Assembly (NCBI RefSeq): GCF_003284925.1
Contig: NZ_QMEX01000014.1
Location: 1-56,065, forward strand
DNA: 56,065 nucleotides
Direction of reading: 5' to 3'
Source of the DNA: Mycolicibacter senuensis
GTDB taxonomy: Bacteria > Actinomycetota > Actinomycetes > Mycobacteriales > Mycobacteriaceae
Notes under the pieces: generated by a model
Database searches by the model: none
The model's input: the letters and a program-made list of their open reading frames with translations, nothing else
Told to the model about the DNA's origin: nothing
In this document: one piece after another, positions 7,593-15,905 of the stretch
Layout of the letters: every line of letters starts with the position of its first letter
Position numbering within the stretch: the stretch's first letter is position 1
Made by a program: the position numbers and the translations under genes

Positions 7593-8809
7593 GACTGTTC
7601 TCCTTGGAAGGTGCGGCCCGGCCAGAAGGCATAGCCGTAATCGGGAATGCCGGCCCGGGTGGCGATCTTGCGCAGCACCACCGAGCCAGGCTGCCCGATG
7701 GTCGCCTCACCGGCGGGTACACCGGTCACTTTGAGCAACACGCGCACCGGGCTGTCGTCGAGCTGGACAACTGCCAGCGAGTACGGGCTGGGCAGGTCAG
7801 GTACCGGAATCCGGATCGTCGTGTGGGTATAGACGGTGCCGGTGCGGGGCAGCGGCACCATGCGGTAATCCCGGGCCAACGCACCCCCGTCGTCGACACG
7901 GAGCCGAGGCGGGAACTGCGGTGCGGTGTCGACACCGGGACGCTCGTCGAACACCGCTGCTTCCCAACGTAATTTCGGTTCAAACGCGCGTGCGTATGCG
8001 GCCAGCGAGATCGGAATACCGACGCCTTCGGAGACCCGCGTCTTGGGCAATTCCCGCGGCGGCTCCTCGTCGCGCACGATCCGCGGCGGAACTTTCGTGA
8101 GCGTCAGTTCGGCCACACTGATCGTGGACTGCTCGATCGCGAGCACCAGACCGGGTGCGCCTTTGTCGATCGCATCGGCCAGCAGCCGGATCACCGCGGC
8201 ACCCGACACACTTGCGTCCTCGACCGCAGCGGACGTGTCGAAGTCGCGACCCAATTGGGCGGACTTGATTCCGCTGACGGCGGCCACAGTGGGCGTGCCG
8301 GTCAGGCCAAGCCGCGCCAGGGTCGAACGTACCCCGACCTCTCGCTGCAGGCGGGGATCGCCGTAGGCGTGCCGTGTTCCGTCGTCGGCACGCGCCAGCA
8401 AGGGCAGGCTGCGGGTCTGTCGCGCCGCCGGGGTCAAGGTCGCGCCAGAATCGCCGGTCAGCAGCGCAGCTGCACCCGCGGAGGCGTCGTTGTCGTCGGC
8501 GGCGATCACTAGCGTGCCCGGCTCGGCACTGGTCGCCTGGTCGAGCACCGCGGGCGCACCGCCGAGCACCTCGGTCACCGAGATGTCCGCGGCCAACGAC
8601 AAGCCGGCCAGCAGCACCGCCGCGTTGCCACCCTCGAGCAGCGGGAAGTTGCGCGACACCATGACGACACGGCGGGCCGAGGCGCCGGGATCGGCGGCGC
8701 GGCCCGCCGCCACCGCCATGGTCAGTGCGTCCTCGTCGGGGCCTTTGACCCGGCGGGAACCGTTGATCCACGGCGGCAGGTAGCTGCCTATCGAGATGAC
8801 GTGACTCAT
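7589..8809 (-). CDS. Cysteine-free thiolase-fold / DUF35 fusion protein
   Basis: A 406-residue two-domain protein. Residues 1 to about 265 resemble the thiolase fold (ISIGSYLPPW as in KAS III or HMG-CoA synthase; repeated small-residue strands such as VSGAAVIRLLADAI). Residues about 285-400 are an OB-fold of DUF35 type (APQFPPRLRVDDGG then VYTHTTIRIPVPDLP and SLAVVQLDDSPVRVLLKVTG). The whole protein contains no cysteine, so it has neither a thiolase nucleophile nor a zinc ribbon. It heads the operon and overlaps the active SCP-x thiolase. I infer a non-catalytic partner or scaffold for that thiolase. The fusion order is clear, the function is not. Confidence 0.7.
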   Translation of the reverse strand: MSHVISIGSYLPPWINGSRRVKGPDEDALTMAVAAGRAADPGASARRVVMVSRNFPLLEGGNAAVLLAGLSLAADISVTEVLGGAPAVLDQATSAEPGTLVIAADDNDASAGAAALLTGDSGATLTPAARQTRSLPLLARADDGTRHAYGDPRLQREVGVRSTLARLGLTGTPTVAAVSGIKSAQLGRDFDTSAAVEDASVSGAAVIRLLADAIDKGAPGLVLAIEQSTISVAELTLTKVPPRIVRDEEPPRELPKTRVSEGVGIPISLAAYARAFEPKLRWEAAVFDERPGVDTAPQFPPRLRVDDGGALARDYRMVPLPRTGTVYTHTTIRIPVPDLPSPYSLAVVQLDDSPVRVLLKVTGVPAGEATIGQPGSVVLRKIATRAGIPDYGYAFWPGRTFQGEQS

Positions 8810-8860
8810 ACCTGCCTCGTTTCAGTGCCCGGCAACCAGACGGGGAACGACTAATACGAT

Positions 8861-8876
8861 ATATAGTTATACCATT
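8861..8876. promoter_or_regulatory. Shared 16-base motif, copy 1
   Basis: ATATAGTTATACCATT, 52 bases upstream of the DUF35-fusion start on the minus strand. Near-identical motifs occur at 21345 and 27061, each in front of a catabolic gene. The distance and orientation here match those at 27061 relative to its minus-strand gene. Best read as a transcription-factor site or an extended promoter element. Confidence 0.5.
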
Positions 8877-8986
8877 CGGGGGACATGTTGCGAGCCGTGC
8901 CGGCGCACCCGCCGGGGACCGCTGACGACTTGGTGGAGCCTCGCGGATCGACCGCCTTGCCGGCGCCCATGGCTTCGCGCGCAAAC

Positions 8987-9015
8987 GTTCAATAGTCATA
9001 TTGAACAACTGTTGT
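8987..9015. promoter_or_regulatory. Perfect dyad upstream of tetR, probable operator
   Basis: GTTCAATA-GTCA-TATTGAAC (8987-9006) is a perfect eight-base inverted repeat, immediately followed by and overlapping the dyad ACAAC-T-GTTGT (9005-9015). It lies about 100 bases before the TetR start, in the divergent gap shared with the DUF35-fusion operon. Position and symmetry suit autoregulation by the TetR protein, which would also control the divergent operon. Confidence 0.5.
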
Positions 9016-9107
9016 CGTTATTGTCTTGCGGGCAGGGGTTGTCGATGTTACGTTCGTGGCACTTGGCCAGCGACCCTTAAGCTGACCGAAAGGATGTCTG
9101 ACGGCAT

Positions 9108-9761
9108 ATGACCACGGCTGGAAGAACGCATCCCTTGCAACGGCGAGAGGTCCGTGGGCAGCGGACCGGATCGCCGGTCGAGCCATCCGACGTCTGGCCG
9201 CTGGAGCACCGCGGCGAGATCGGGGCCGACCGAATACTCGATGCCGCCAGAAGTCTGTTCTCGACCCACCCGCCCGAAAGCGTCGGTATGCATGAGATCG
9301 CCAAGGCGGCAGGCTGCTCCCGCGCGACGGTGTACCGGTACTTCGAGAACCGAGAAACGTTGCGCGCGGTATACATGAACCGCGAATCCTCCCGGCTGTA
9401 CCACCAGGTGGTCGAACAGATCACCGGGTTGGACGACCCGCGTGAACGGCTGATCGCCGGCGTCACCACGGCGCTGCGGTTGGTGCGCCAAAGCCCCGCC
9501 CTGGCGTCGTGGTTCACCCGCACGGGGATTCCGATCGGTGGCGCAATCGCCGAGCAGTCCGACGTCATCCAGGCACTGACCGCGGCGTTTTTGTTCACGC
9601 TGGGACCTGACGAGCCCAGCACTGTCACACGGCGTGCGCGCTGGCTGGTTCGGGTCATGACCTCGCTGTTGATCTTCACAGGCTGCGACGACGCCGACGA
9701 GTTGGCCATGCTCGAGGAGTTCGTCGTACCGATCATCGCGCCGGTACAGGCCGATCAGTAG
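9108..9761 (+). CDS. TetR-family transcriptional regulator
   Basis: 217 residues. The N-terminal helix-turn-helix is unmistakable: ADRILDAARSLFST then MHEIAKAAGCSRATVYRYFENRETLRAVY, about residues 38-90. The C-terminal half is a ligand-pocket domain without recognisable signature. The first 35 residues (TTAGRTHPLQRREV...) are an unusually long basic extension. AAAGGA before the ATG supports the start. It is divergent from the DUF35-fusion/thiolase/hydratase operon, and the gap carries a perfect dyad, so a repressor relieved by an acyl-CoA or other pathway ligand is the natural guess. Confidence 0.88.
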   Translation: MTTAGRTHPLQRREVRGQRTGSPVEPSDVWPLEHRGEIGADRILDAARSLFSTHPPESVGMHEIAKAAGCSRATVYRYFENRETLRAVYMNRESSRLYHQVVEQITGLDDPRERLIAGVTTALRLVRQSPALASWFTRTGIPIGGAIAEQSDVIQALTAAFLFTLGPDEPSTVTRRARWLVRVMTSLLIFTGCDDADELAMLEEFVVPIIAPVQADQ

Positions 9762-9810
9762 CTCCTAGCGGGTCGGGAGCCGCCAACCGAGTGCACACCA
9801 TGAGCCGGGG

Positions 9811-10221
9811 TCAGGATTTGTACGGTGTGCTGCCGTAGCACGCCGCATTGCCCACATCAAGGGTGCTTTCGCAGATGACCTTCCCGCGAAGGAGGATCCG
9901 TACCGTCACCCAATTATTAGGCCTGGCCTCTGGGCACCAGGCTCGTCCATCACAGACACGCGGGCGCCAATCGGCGCGAACCTCAGCGCCATCCGTGGAG
10001 GGCGCGTGAGCGTCGACTACCGTCACGGTGGTCCGCCAGGGAAGCGGCGCATCCCGCACTACTTTTCGCGCAGAGAAGTCGAAGTACTCGATATCTGCCG
10101 AGGTGACCTCGCTTGAAAGGACCTCGTACGTGACGCTATCCGCGGCGTGCACCGGCGGGGCCAGCGTCACGGCGGAAACGCCGGTAATCAGAGCTAGCAT
10201 TATGAGCTGGATACGAATCAT
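9811..10221 (-). CDS. Exported MmpS-like small protein
   Basis: 136 residues from MIRIQLIML, preceded by AGGAAG; an ATG five codons upstream is less well placed. A signal peptide (IQLIMLALITGVSAVTLAPPVHA) precedes a domain starting SVTYEVLSSEVTSADIEYFDF. Its layout, with LPWRTTVTV, then ILLRGKVICESTLDVGNAACYG and two late cysteines, matches the periplasmic part of MmpS transport-accessory proteins. Unlike MmpS it has no retained transmembrane anchor if the signal is cleaved, and no MmpL is nearby. It is the last of five small genes behind the mce genes. A role in handling exported or imported lipid is inferred only from this context. Confidence 0.6.
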   Translation of the reverse strand: MIRIQLIMLALITGVSAVTLAPPVHAADSVTYEVLSSEVTSADIEYFDFSARKVVRDAPLPWRTTVTVVDAHAPSTDGAEVRADWRPRVCDGRAWCPEARPNNWVTVRILLRGKVICESTLDVGNAACYGSTPYKS

Positions 10222-10285
10222 CGGCACTTCCTGCAAGTGACACCCTCGGCCTGCAGGCTGAACGGTCCGGCCGTCGCCGACATAG

Positions 10286-10792
10286 TCACTCCGTCCCCGC
10301 CAATACCACCGCGACCAAGCTATACCCAGTCGTTTCGTTTCGTCGCACGTCTACACCGAAATCTGTGTAGGAACAGTCCGGGATTGCGGCGTGTCCCTCC
10401 AGTAACATCCCCTTTATCGCGTCAGCTTCGTTGGGGCGAGCACCTTGAAGCACCACCGCTTTATCCCCGCTGTAACCGAGATCCTTTAGCCCAGGAAGTG
10501 GGTCAGTGATCGGGACGTGTTTTGCGATATGTTCAACATAGTCATCGGTCGACTTATTGATGATCTCCGCTGCTTGCGCGACTATCGGGTTCTCGGTCAA
10601 CGGCCCGCATGAAGTTCCGCTGCGCGCGGACGCCATCACGGCTTTCACGCCCGCTGCATCCGCAAAAGCCGATGGTGCCAGCACCATACCGCCCGAAAAA
10701 ACCAGCGCAATCGTCACTATCGGTCGGATACACGCTTTCCGGCGCCACGCCGCCCTCCGGACGTCAAGTGGAGCAAGTGATTGTCTTAGCAC
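10286..10792 (-). CDS. Secreted mycobacterial protein of unknown function (CAP-like composition)
   Basis: 168 residues, with a basic N-terminus, a hydrophobic stretch RPIVTIALVFSGGMVLAPSAFA ending at a plausible signal-peptidase site, and a mature domain starting near DAAGVKAVMASARSGTSCGPL. Two cysteines (SCGPL and IPDCSY) could form a disulfide. The pattern (NPIVAQAAEIINKSTDDYVEH, KAVVLQGARPNEADAIKGMLLEG, AIPDCSYTDFGV) is one I associate with a family of mycobacterial exported proteins, some annotated as CAP-domain-like, but I cannot name it with certainty. It sits between two other exported proteins behind the mce operon. Confidence 0.65.
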   Translation of the reverse strand: MLRQSLAPLDVRRAAWRRKACIRPIVTIALVFSGGMVLAPSAFADAAGVKAVMASARSGTSCGPLTENPIVAQAAEIINKSTDDYVEHIAKHVPITDPLPGLKDLGYSGDKAVVLQGARPNEADAIKGMLLEGHAAIPDCSYTDFGVDVRRNETTGYSLVAVVLAGTE

Positions 10793-10805
10793 CTGAACTC
10801 TCCCA

Positions 10806-11363
10806 TCAACACGACCCGTAACTTAGGCAGACCCGCGTGGCAGTCTCGTCGTAGCCTTTGAACCAAGTCCCTGTCTGCGTCATCAAGAACTTGAATTCAC
10901 CACGTCCGCAATATGCACTGCTGTCCGGCTTGATCGCGCACATCGTTGAATTGTAGGTAACGTAACTGCGCGGCGGCAGGGTCTCAATGGCCTGTCCGGC
11001 GGGGAACTGAATGCCCGCGGTCCAGCCGTAGTGCACCGACCGATTCCCGTTGAACCAGGCGATGTGATCCGCGCCCGAGGGCGCACCCGGAATATCGCCG
11101 GCGCAGCCGAAGCTTCCCTTATCCCAAATGCCGCAGTTGAGCCCCGAGGGCGTCAAGAACCAGATACCCGGACGGCCAGCAACGACGAACCGGTCTGGCT
11201 CGATTTCGTCGTACCACGCCGTTATGTGCGATACGTCTGGGAATGGGTCGGCTGCCGCATCGCCAGGCGGGTCAGCGCGTCCAGGAACCGCGGCACTGAA
11301 TACCAATCCAACCGCCGCCGCAGCGGCTGCCAGCCACCGACGACTGCCGATACGGTCCCGCAT
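10806..11363 (-). CDS. Secreted mycobacterial protein, unknown function
   Basis: 185 residues from MRDRIGSRRW, chosen over the longer frame because a perfect AGGAGG lies just upstream at about 11371. The signal peptide is WLAAAAAAVGLVFSAAVPGRA, followed by an acidic, proline-containing linker. The mature domain has PGIWFLTPSGLNCGIWDKG, FGCAGDIPG, RSVHYGWTAGIQFP, PRSYVTYNSTMCAI and a C-terminal CLSYGSC. Several paired cysteines point to disulfides outside the membrane. I recognise it as a repeated mycobacterial exported family without known function. It is part of the minus-strand series after the mce genes. Confidence 0.65.
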   Translation of the reverse strand: MRDRIGSRRWLAAAAAAVGLVFSAAVPGRADPPGDAAADPFPDVSHITAWYDEIEPDRFVVAGRPGIWFLTPSGLNCGIWDKGSFGCAGDIPGAPSGADHIAWFNGNRSVHYGWTAGIQFPAGQAIETLPPRSYVTYNSTMCAIKPDSSAYCGRGEFKFLMTQTGTWFKGYDETATRVCLSYGSC

Positions 11364-11482
11364 TCTTTGATCCTCCTCTGCTGAGCGGACGCGTTCGGCG
11401 CCGGCAACAGATTCCCTCGAGGCCGCCGTAGATCGAGACGAATCGCACGCCCGCCGTCTCGGATCAGTTACCGGATCGCGTT

Positions 11483-12133
11483 CTACTGGCATACGTGCGA
11501 ACGCTTGATTCTAGTGCCCCAACGTAATACTCGTTTCACCGATGGGCCGGTGAACCAGTCGGGTTGATGGCTTTTGATCCCAGCGCTGACGTTGGATAGG
11601 TGCTGCCACAGTAAGTAGAACTCCTTACCTTGATAGAGCGGGAAGTAGATGTCGCCGGCATGGTCTGTGGACTGCGTAAGCGCTTGGGCGCGCGGGGCCA
11701 GGAAGTCCACGGATTGGTCAATATTTGCGGTAACTATGTCGGCCTGCTGTTGAAGGTCGCCGATGCTATAGTCCCAGTCGGAACCCGCGCCCGAGATCAC
11801 CCCGGGCCCGTTCGGCGTGATCCGGTGGAATTGAAGCCGGTCGATCTGGCGCATCAATTCGTCATATTGGGTATTGAACCACTGGCACATCTCCCGTTCG
11901 GCGTTGATGTCCGCATCGGTAACACTTCCCCTCGTTTCGTCATAAGGGAAAGGAAATTTCGGCGCCCAGCCCGAAGGCGTCGGAGTGACCATCGGTAATG
12001 GCTCCGGAGGCCGGTCATAATCGGACGGATCCGCCCGACTAGAAGGTCCGGTCACGACAGCTGTACCGGATAACGGCAGCAGGGCGCACATCAAGGCGAC
12101 GATCCAGCGGCCAATGCCTTTTCGCGTCACCAT
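11483..12133 (-). CDS. Exported hypothetical protein of the mce operon tail
   Basis: 216 residues from the ATG at 12133 (MVTRKGIGRW). An ATG two codons upstream sits too close to the GGAAGGGG ribosome binding site. The hydrophobic segment WIVALMCALLPLSGTAVVTGPSSRA looks like a cleavable signal. The mature part is hydrophilic, with a proline-rich start (DRPPEPLPMVTPTPSGWAPKFPFPYDE), a helical middle (QWFNTQYDELMRQIDRLQF) and a tryptophan-containing C-terminus. I do not recognise the family. It lies about 25 bases behind the Mce-associated membrane protein gene and is probably co-transcribed with it. Confidence 0.6.
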   Translation of the reverse strand: MVTRKGIGRWIVALMCALLPLSGTAVVTGPSSRADPSDYDRPPEPLPMVTPTPSGWAPKFPFPYDETRGSVTDADINAEREMCQWFNTQYDELMRQIDRLQFHRITPNGPGVISGAGSDWDYSIGDLQQQADIVTANIDQSVDFLAPRAQALTQSTDHAGDIYFPLYQGKEFYLLWQHLSNVSAGIKSHQPDWFTGPSVKRVLRWGTRIKRSHVCQ

Positions 12134-12158
12134 TATCATTCCCCTTCCCGGAGCGAGC

Positions 12159-12821
12159 CTATTTTGGTTCTAACGCGTCGCCGACCCCGCCTACCTCGGT
12201 TATTTGCCAATCCCGATCGCTGTCGATCGTGACGCTATACGTCGCCGTCGACTGCAGTGGTTCCGGCGCCTGCGCAGTCTTGGTAAGAACGCTGACAAAA
12301 GAGTCGACAATATAGATTCCGCCAGTCACGGCACGAACCTTCGCCGCGAGCGGACGCGCCGTGGACTCCCAACGGAGGGGCACCAATATCTGTTCCATCG
12401 ACGTGGCAGCTTTCGTCAGCTTCTCGCTGAGTTCGGGACTCGTGCCTGCAACAAGCTTGACTTTCCAAGTATCGAGGTCTCGGTAATTCATCGCCGCCGC
12501 TTCTACCGCATAAGTCAGAGCAACGCTTTCGGCGTGCGTCTTGTTTTCGGATTGCCGGCCCTGCTCATCGAGCTTGCGTTGCGCTCCTACGTATAGCGAG
12601 GCCAAGACACCGACGCCGACGACAAGGGCGGCAATCACCAGGGCAACCGTCAGGCTGCGAAGCGAAACCGAGAGCTGCAGTCGTCGCGACCGTGTGCCCT
12701 GCGTCTCGTCTTCGGTCGCCGACGGAACTTCAATGGGTGTTTCGTCCGCCGGCTTCAAACCAGATGGATCGATCTCGGCCGCATCGGGTTCGGGGGCGTC
12801 CGGTTCGGTATCAACCATCAT
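12159..12821 (-). CDS. Mce-associated membrane protein (Mas-type)
   Basis: 220 residues. It has an acidic cytoplasmic N-terminus (about 45 residues rich in Asp, Glu and Pro), one transmembrane segment (SLTVALVIAALVVGVGVLASLYVGA, about 55-80) and an extracytoplasmic alpha/beta domain with VALTYAVEAAAMNYRDLDTWKVKLVAGTSPELSEKL. That arrangement is typical of the Mce-associated proteins found directly after mceF in mycobacterial mce operons and thought to stabilise the complex. It follows mceF by about 45 bases on the same strand. Confidence 0.8.
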   Translation of the reverse strand: MMVDTEPDAPEPDAAEIDPSGLKPADETPIEVPSATEDETQGTRSRRLQLSVSLRSLTVALVIAALVVGVGVLASLYVGAQRKLDEQGRQSENKTHAESVALTYAVEAAAMNYRDLDTWKVKLVAGTSPELSEKLTKAATSMEQILVPLRWESTARPLAAKVRAVTGGIYIVDSFVSVLTKTAQAPEPLQSTATYSVTIDSDRDWQITEVGGVGDALEPK

Positions 12822-12865
12822 GTAACTTCCTCAATTCTCGGTGACGCGCAGACATACTTGCCTTG

Positions 12866-13819
12866 TCAATTCTCCGGGATGGTCACGTGCAATGTAATCG
12901 CGCCGTCCTCGGGTAGTGCGCCCACGATGTTGGCTAGGATCTGACTCGGGTCGAACGTCAACAACGCACCGGCAATACCCTTCATTTTTGGCCGAATCGC
13001 TTCGCCGATCACTTTGAGGTCACCGCCATTATCATCCAATAACTTCTGAATCCGGCGCAACAGATCACCCATTGTGACCATACCCTCTGGACGTAATTCT
13101 AGGCCGCCCACCGAAAATTCTTGCATGATCCTTTGAGCACCTAAGGCGCTACCCCGGATTCCGGGTACCGTGTTAGCCAGCGTCGGCCCGACCCACCCGG
13201 CGTTCTGTAACAGCGTCTGAAAGTTGCTCAGCAGCACTCGCCCGTGACCGTGCATATCCGCGGCGGTGTTTCTCAACAGCTCGCTGGCGTGAGTCAGGTT
13301 GGGTAGGACCGAGTTCGGATCAGGCAGTGCGGCGTCACCCTCAACGAGTATGCGTTCGACCGCATCGGGGTCCGCCTGGCTGAGTACCCGCCCGACGCTT
13401 ACTGCCAGCTCCGTTATCGACGCTGGTTGTATCACCGATTCCGTTGCTATGTGCTGGCCGTCGCGCAACATCGGGCCATCCTCACGCCTCGGAACCAGGC
13501 CGATGTACGTTTCGCCGAGTGCAGACAGGTTTTCGAGCCGCACTTCGGTATCGGCGGGAATGCGGAAACGGCCATCAACGTAAAAGTCGACAGTGGCACC
13601 GTCGACAGATGACGCAATTTTGCTGACTTTGCCGACCGGCACGCCACGCAGCAGGATATTGGAATCGACGACGAGACCATTGATGTCTGCCACGGTCATG
13701 GACAAATTGGTACGGTCAGAAGGCGGCCTAACCCGGACCCCGAGCGCGCCGATGTAGCCCACCGCAAAGGCAATCATCAGACCGAACACAACGAACGACA
13801 GGAAATCGCGCCCCCTCAT
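12866..13819 (-). CDS. mceF: Mce family protein, mceF position (operon 1)
   Basis: 317 residues: N-terminal membrane anchor FLSFVVFGLMIAFAVGYIGALGV, then an MlaD/Mce domain (TVADINGLVVDSNILLRGVPVGKVSKIA, VRLENLSALGETYIGLVP) and a helical region ending without a proline-rich tail. Mce subunits form a hexameric periplasmic tunnel carrying lipids to the YrbE permease (family knowledge). The ATG overlaps the end of mceE by four bases. It is clearly shorter than the mceF of operon 2 (484 residues). The MALESTYIGLVP-like loop (LSALGETYIGLVP) supports placement in this family. Confidence 0.88.
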   Translation of the reverse strand: MRGRDFLSFVVFGLMIAFAVGYIGALGVRVRPPSDRTNLSMTVADINGLVVDSNILLRGVPVGKVSKIASSVDGATVDFYVDGRFRIPADTEVRLENLSALGETYIGLVPRREDGPMLRDGQHIATESVIQPASITELAVSVGRVLSQADPDAVERILVEGDAALPDPNSVLPNLTHASELLRNTAADMHGHGRVLLSNFQTLLQNAGWVGPTLANTVPGIRGSALGAQRIMQEFSVGGLELRPEGMVTMGDLLRRIQKLLDDNGGDLKVIGEAIRPKMKGIAGALLTFDPSQILANIVGALPEDGAITLHVTIPEN

Positions 13820-14814
13820 GGTGTCGCACCCAGGATCCGTAGTACTTCCTGCACATTGCCAGACAGTTCCCGACCGTCAGGCCCGACTATCGACGTAATA
13901 TTGATCGCCGGATATTTATCTTGCGGGAGGAAGAAGTCGGTAAATACCCTCCGCCATGCAGGCCACTCCTCCTCGAATGACCATTTGGATTGCTGCATAG
14001 CGCCCGCTGTTTCGGTGAGTGAGTGCAGTAACGGCATCAGCCAGAAACCGCCACTGTAGATACTGCCCGTGGCCGGAAGGAGCGTGCCAACATATGAAAA
14101 GATCTCCATGAACCGCTTGAAGGCTGTCATCCCCGACTCTGAGAACATATCTTGGAATATCATGATCCTGCGGTGCATAACGCCGACCGTTCCGGACACG
14201 CCGTCGAGCCATTGATCGACCAGGTTCATATTGTCCGACAGGTCACCGAGGTCGGCCGCCACTTGGGAAGCCATTTTGCGGATCGCCGCCTCTCCCCCCG
14301 GCGGCTGGAGTCTGTTGATATGGATGATCGTGTTCTGTATGCGCTGGATGGATCCGCTCGACACGAAGTTCGCCATGTTCGCGATCGTGTCCTCCAGTTG
14401 TGGCGGAGACGAGGTCTGCGCCAACGGGACACGATCGCCCGAGCGCAACACGGGCCCTGCCGCCTGGTCTCGCGGTCGATCGAGGGCGACGTAAATATCG
14501 CCCAAAACCGTGTCTTGCTGCAGCACCGCTCGGATGTTCGACGGCACAGCGACGGCGGGGGCAATCCTCGACGTGACGTCGGCGGCGCGGCTGGAAAGTG
14601 CCACCTCCGTGACGACGCCGACCGTGGTGCCGTCCATCACCACCTTCGCGCGCTCCGGCAAGTTGAGCGCATTGTCGAATTCGATGACGATGTCATATCC
14701 ACCGCGATAGCTATTACCCGGCTGAGGCAGCGCGGTGACATTAATCGAAGTGCACGACGAAACGGCAAGAACACCGGCGACTACTCCGGCCAACCACCAC
14801 ATCCGGGGCTTCAT
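13816..14814 (-). CDS. mceE: Mce family lipoprotein, mceE position (operon 1)
   Basis: 332 residues starting MKPRMWWLAGVVAGVLAVSSC; the VSSC lipobox gives a lipidated Cys at about 21, as expected for the MceE subunit. The Mce domain follows (YDIVIEFDNALNLPERAKVVMDGTTVGVVTEVAL, VLGDIYVALDRP), then a helical barrel region (NTIIHINRLQPPGGEAAIRKMASQ). It overlaps mceD and mceF by four bases on either side, so the genes are tightly coupled. No Pro-rich tail is present. Confidence 0.88.
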   Translation of the reverse strand: MKPRMWWLAGVVAGVLAVSSCTSINVTALPQPGNSYRGGYDIVIEFDNALNLPERAKVVMDGTTVGVVTEVALSSRAADVTSRIAPAVAVPSNIRAVLQQDTVLGDIYVALDRPRDQAAGPVLRSGDRVPLAQTSSPPQLEDTIANMANFVSSGSIQRIQNTIIHINRLQPPGGEAAIRKMASQVAADLGDLSDNMNLVDQWLDGVSGTVGVMHRRIMIFQDMFSESGMTAFKRFMEIFSYVGTLLPATGSIYSGGFWLMPLLHSLTETAGAMQQSKWSFEEEWPAWRRVFTDFFLPQDKYPAINITSIVGPDGRELSGNVQEVLRILGATP

Positions 14815-15905
14815 CGGTTCGCCTCACTTAGCACGTACTGCAGCAGCGCAACGTCAACCGCGTACGGTTGCCCTGCCACATCGGCACAGCTGCCGGGCAT
14901 TGCAGCATTCATGATCCCGCACTGCGCAAGCCCATTAGGCGTGCGGATGCGGTACAGCGGCGGACGATACGTGATGTGAAATTCACGGTTATTGTAGTGA
15001 TTGGCTATCGTGTTAATCCACCATGGCACCGGATTCATGAGGTTCGCCAACCACGGCGCGTGTGCACTCAGCTTTCGCACCGAAACCGACGTCGCGTCGA
15101 GCATGAACTGAATCTCCTCACCGAGGTTTTGTTCCACGTCGATCGCGGCTTTGAGCAATCCGATAAACCCTCCGACCATGTGGTGGCCACCATCCAACGT
15201 CACGGCGACGTCCGACATGTTCTGCTCCGCGTTGAGCAAAACCTCCTTCAGCGGCCCTCTGACATCGGTCAGTGCTGAAGTCAGTTGAGCGAGGTTGGTG
15301 ATAATCGATCCGATGTCGCTGATCGCTTGATCCGGGCTATCGACCACCGCCGATGACGTTGTCAGCAGCTGATTCACGCCGGCCCCGTTGTTGTGCACCG
15401 CCCGATCGACCTGGCGCACGACATCGGCCACATTCGTCGACCCGTCGGGGTTGATCCCATTGACGAACGTGGTCGCCGAGCCGATCACTTCGGACAGGCT
15501 CTTCGGGGTCCATGAACGCGTAAGCGGGATACACTCACCGGTGCCCAGGTTCGGACCCGAATCAGCGTTGCCGACAAGCTCCAATGACCGGTCAGCAAGG
15601 ATCGATGTCGACCTGGTGACGGCCTTGACATCGGCCGGCAACGGACGCCGCTCGGTAACACTGAACTCCACACGCACTTCGGTTGGGCGGGGATTGATGC
15701 TCGTGATTTTTCCGATCGGGTATCCCATCCGCGTGACCGGATTGCCGACGTATAGCCCGACGCTGTCGGGCATGATCGCGCAATATCCCTCAGTCGACCG
15801 TCTTTCCTGCGGCCGGCCGCAGGCAGCCCCGGCAGTCATCACCATCGCGCCTGTGAGCGCGATCGCGGCGACGCGGCAAAAGTGACGCATACCTGAACCG
15901 GCCAT
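14811..15905 (-). CDS. mceD: Mce family protein, mceD position, with lipoprotein-like N-terminus (operon 1)
   Basis: 364 residues from the ATG at 15905, which shares a base with the TAA of mceC (TAATG); this is preferred to the ATG at 15935 inside mceC. The N-terminus MRHFCRVAAIALTGAMVMTAGAAC looks like a signal peptide ending in Cys, although the residue three before Cys is Gly rather than a typical lipobox Leu or Val. The Mce domain is GLYVGNPVTRMGYPIGKITSI, with STSILADRSLELVG after it. Only the E subunit is usually a lipoprotein, so a second possible one is unusual. Confidence 0.82.
   Translation of the reverse strand: MAGSGMRHFCRVAAIALTGAMVMTAGAACGRPQERRSTEGYCAIMPDSVGLYVGNPVTRMGYPIGKITSINPRPTEVRVEFSVTERRPLPADVKAVTRSTSILADRSLELVGNADSGPNLGTGECIPLTRSWTPKSLSEVIGSATTFVNGINPDGSTNVADVVRQVDRAVHNNGAGVNQLLTTSSAVVDSPDQAISDIGSIITNLAQLTSALTDVRGPLKEVLLNAEQNMSDVAVTLDGGHHMVGGFIGLLKAAIDVEQNLGEEIQFMLDATSVSVRKLSAHAPWLANLMNPVPWWINTIANHYNNREFHITYRPPLYRIRTPNGLAQCGIMNAAMPGSCADVAGQPYAVDVALLQYVLSEANR

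Noticed and set aside
6399..7634. A 411-codon plus-strand open frame opposite the SCP-x thiolase
   Set aside because: Composition is His/Arg/Val-rich without domains, and the thiolase on the other strand has all active-site motifs.
9005..9015. ACAACTGTTGT considered as a KstR-type box
   Set aside because: The known KstR consensus (TnnAACnnGTTnnA) is not matched; kept only as part of the dyad near tetR.
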